Assembly: GCA_947478935.1 (NCBI GenBank) | Contig: CANJXV010000032.1 | Coordinates: forward strand, 1 to 14,754 | From: Comamonadaceae bacterium | GTDB taxonomy: Bacteria > Pseudomonadota > Gammaproteobacteria > Burkholderiales > Burkholderiaceae_C | DNA length: 14,754 bases | Direction: 5' to 3' | In this document: piece by piece, positions 13,827 to 14,754 of the stretch | Layout: each line of letters opens with the position of its first letter | Position numbering within the stretch: position 1 is the first letter of the stretch | Translations under genes and position numbers: made by a program | The notes under the pieces: model-generated | Told to the model about the DNA's origin: nothing | Database searches by the model: none | Seen by the model: only the letters and a program-made list of their open reading frames with translations

Positions 13827-14754
13827 CTATAGGGCGTAAAACGGCCCGGTCGCTTTACTGGCGCCCACTCCGGTTGCCGGCATTCCTTCAATTCCTATGA
13901 CCACGGTTTTGCCGTAGAAAAATGGCAGCCCTAGGTCTAAAAGACCCGAGGAATAGAGAGACCCACCCAATGTGGGTAGCGCCGCATTACCTTTTTGAAA
14001 TATCGCAGCAGCATTGGTGACCGTAAAGCTGCCCTTAGCTTGCGCAGCGCCCACACTACCAAGCAACACGTTAAACACAATATCCGAAAGCGGACAATAA
14101 AAGCCGCTGTCGTTGGGATAGGTGCAGCTGGGTATACCAAGCGCGTCGAAAAAAATCCCGTTGGAGCCGGTATCCATAAACGTACTTGAATAACTGCGAC
14201 TGAGCGCTGCGCTGTTGCTGCTCAGCGTGCCATAAAGATAGCCCTGGCTGGTAGTGGGCAATACCTGCATTGAGGGAAACTGGTTATTGGTCCGCGTACC
14301 CAAACCGACAATCATTTTTCCGGAAGCAGTGGCCGAGCCGCCGCTGGGCACGCTGTCCATTTGGATAGCAAACCCATTGTTGTCCGTGGGAAAGCGCGCT
14401 ATGACATGCTGTAGTTGCTTATCAATAGCCAGTGTGGTGCCTGTCACCGCGCTGCAGGCTGCGTTAATGCAAGCAAAATATTTGCCGTTGCGCGCGCTGC
14501 GGCGGCCTTGCAGCTCGCAAGCGCTGCCGCAGTCTTGCTTGCTCAAGCCCACGCCCAAAATCCCTTTCGCACCCAAGTCGCGGGCGGTGATGATGGGGTT
14601 GCCCCCGGATGAGCATTGACTTTGAAACTGGTCGTAGTCGGAATGTCCGACCAGTTGTACGGTGGTGTCAGACGCTGTTAAGGCGCCAAGTTCTACATCA
14701 GCGAGCGCCAGCGGACCCCATGCAAAGTCACCGTCCAAAAACTTGGCACAGCCC
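13827..14754 (-). CDS. DUF3443 family protein, 5' end cut by window edge
   Basis: The frame is open to the right edge, giving 308 visible C-terminal residues. The visible part starts GCAKFLDGDFAWGPLALADVE and continues with KGILGVGLSKQDCG, MDSVPSGGSATASGKMIVGLGT, FMDTGSNGIFFDALGIPSC and a C-terminal FYGKTVVIGIEG; these match DUF3443, a family found mainly in Burkholderiales. Eight or so cysteines and the Ser/Thr/Gly-rich composition suggest an exported, disulfide-bonded protein; the signal peptide would lie outside the window. The DTGSN motif (coding bases 14160-14174) sits in the hydrophobic D-T-G setting of pepsin-type aspartic proteases. The function is unknown. The gene converges on pyrD and is probably transcribed separately from everything else here. 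Confidence 0.88.
   Translation of the reverse strand, partial: GCAKFLDGDFAWGPLALADVELGALTASDTTVQLVGHSDYDQFQSQCSSGGNPIITARDLGAKGILGVGLSKQDCGSACELQGRRSARNGKYFACINAACSAVTGTTLAIDKQLQHVIARFPTDNNGFAIQMDSVPSGGSATASGKMIVGLGTRTNNQFPSMQVLPTTSQGYLYGTLSSNSAALSRSYSSTFMDTGSNGIFFDALGIPSCTYPNDSGFYCPLSDIVFNVLLGSVGAAQAKGSFTVTNAAAIFQKGNAALPTLGGSLYSSGLLDLGLPFFYGKTVVIGIEGMPATGVGASKATGPFYAL

Overview
The window looks like an ordinary chromosomal segment of a betaproteobacterium of the order Burkholderiales, most likely a Comamonadaceae relative (Rhodoferax/Polaromonas-like). This is inferred from the two Bug-type (TctC) tripartite tricarboxylate transporter receptors, the DUF3443 protein, the group II truncated globin beside an FtsX-type permease, the class 2 dihydroorotate dehydrogenase and a fairly high GC content with dense, often overlapping genes. 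No rRNA, tRNA, CRISPR array, phage gene or complete insertion sequence was seen.

Left two thirds (1-9774), all on the minus strand. Read in the direction of transcription: a Bug receptor (9774-8803), an MmgE/PrpD-family protein, a D-2-hydroxyacid dehydrogenase, a large YbbP-like FtsX permease, a group II truncated haemoglobin, the tungstate ABC importer in the order tupB-tupC-tupA, and a second Bug receptor cut by the left edge (881-1). Several junctions overlap by 4 bp (ATGA or GTGA), so translational coupling is likely. The first three genes look like an uptake-plus-catabolism unit for an unidentified hydroxy- or tricarboxylic acid. The tup genes import tungstate, but no tungsten enzyme lies in the window.

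Middle (9775-11948), plus strand: a small class I methyltransferase, a short secreted Ala/Pro-rich protein followed by a strong intrinsic terminator, a stretch of about 330 bp without a confident gene, and a 187-residue protein resembling 2-oxoglutarate/Fe(II) oxygenases.

Right part (11949-14754): rpiA (minus) and pyrD (plus) are divergent over a short shared intergenic space. A DUF3443 protein (minus) converges on pyrD and runs off the right edge.

The most interesting points are a dispersed repeat read in frame inside the TupA leader, a pepsin-like DTGSN motif in the DUF3443 protein, a perfect inverted repeat straddling the globin stop just upstream of tupB, a hydrophilic insert in the FtsX permease, and the unassigned Bug/PrpD/dehydrogenase cluster. 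I found no convincing wholly new system.
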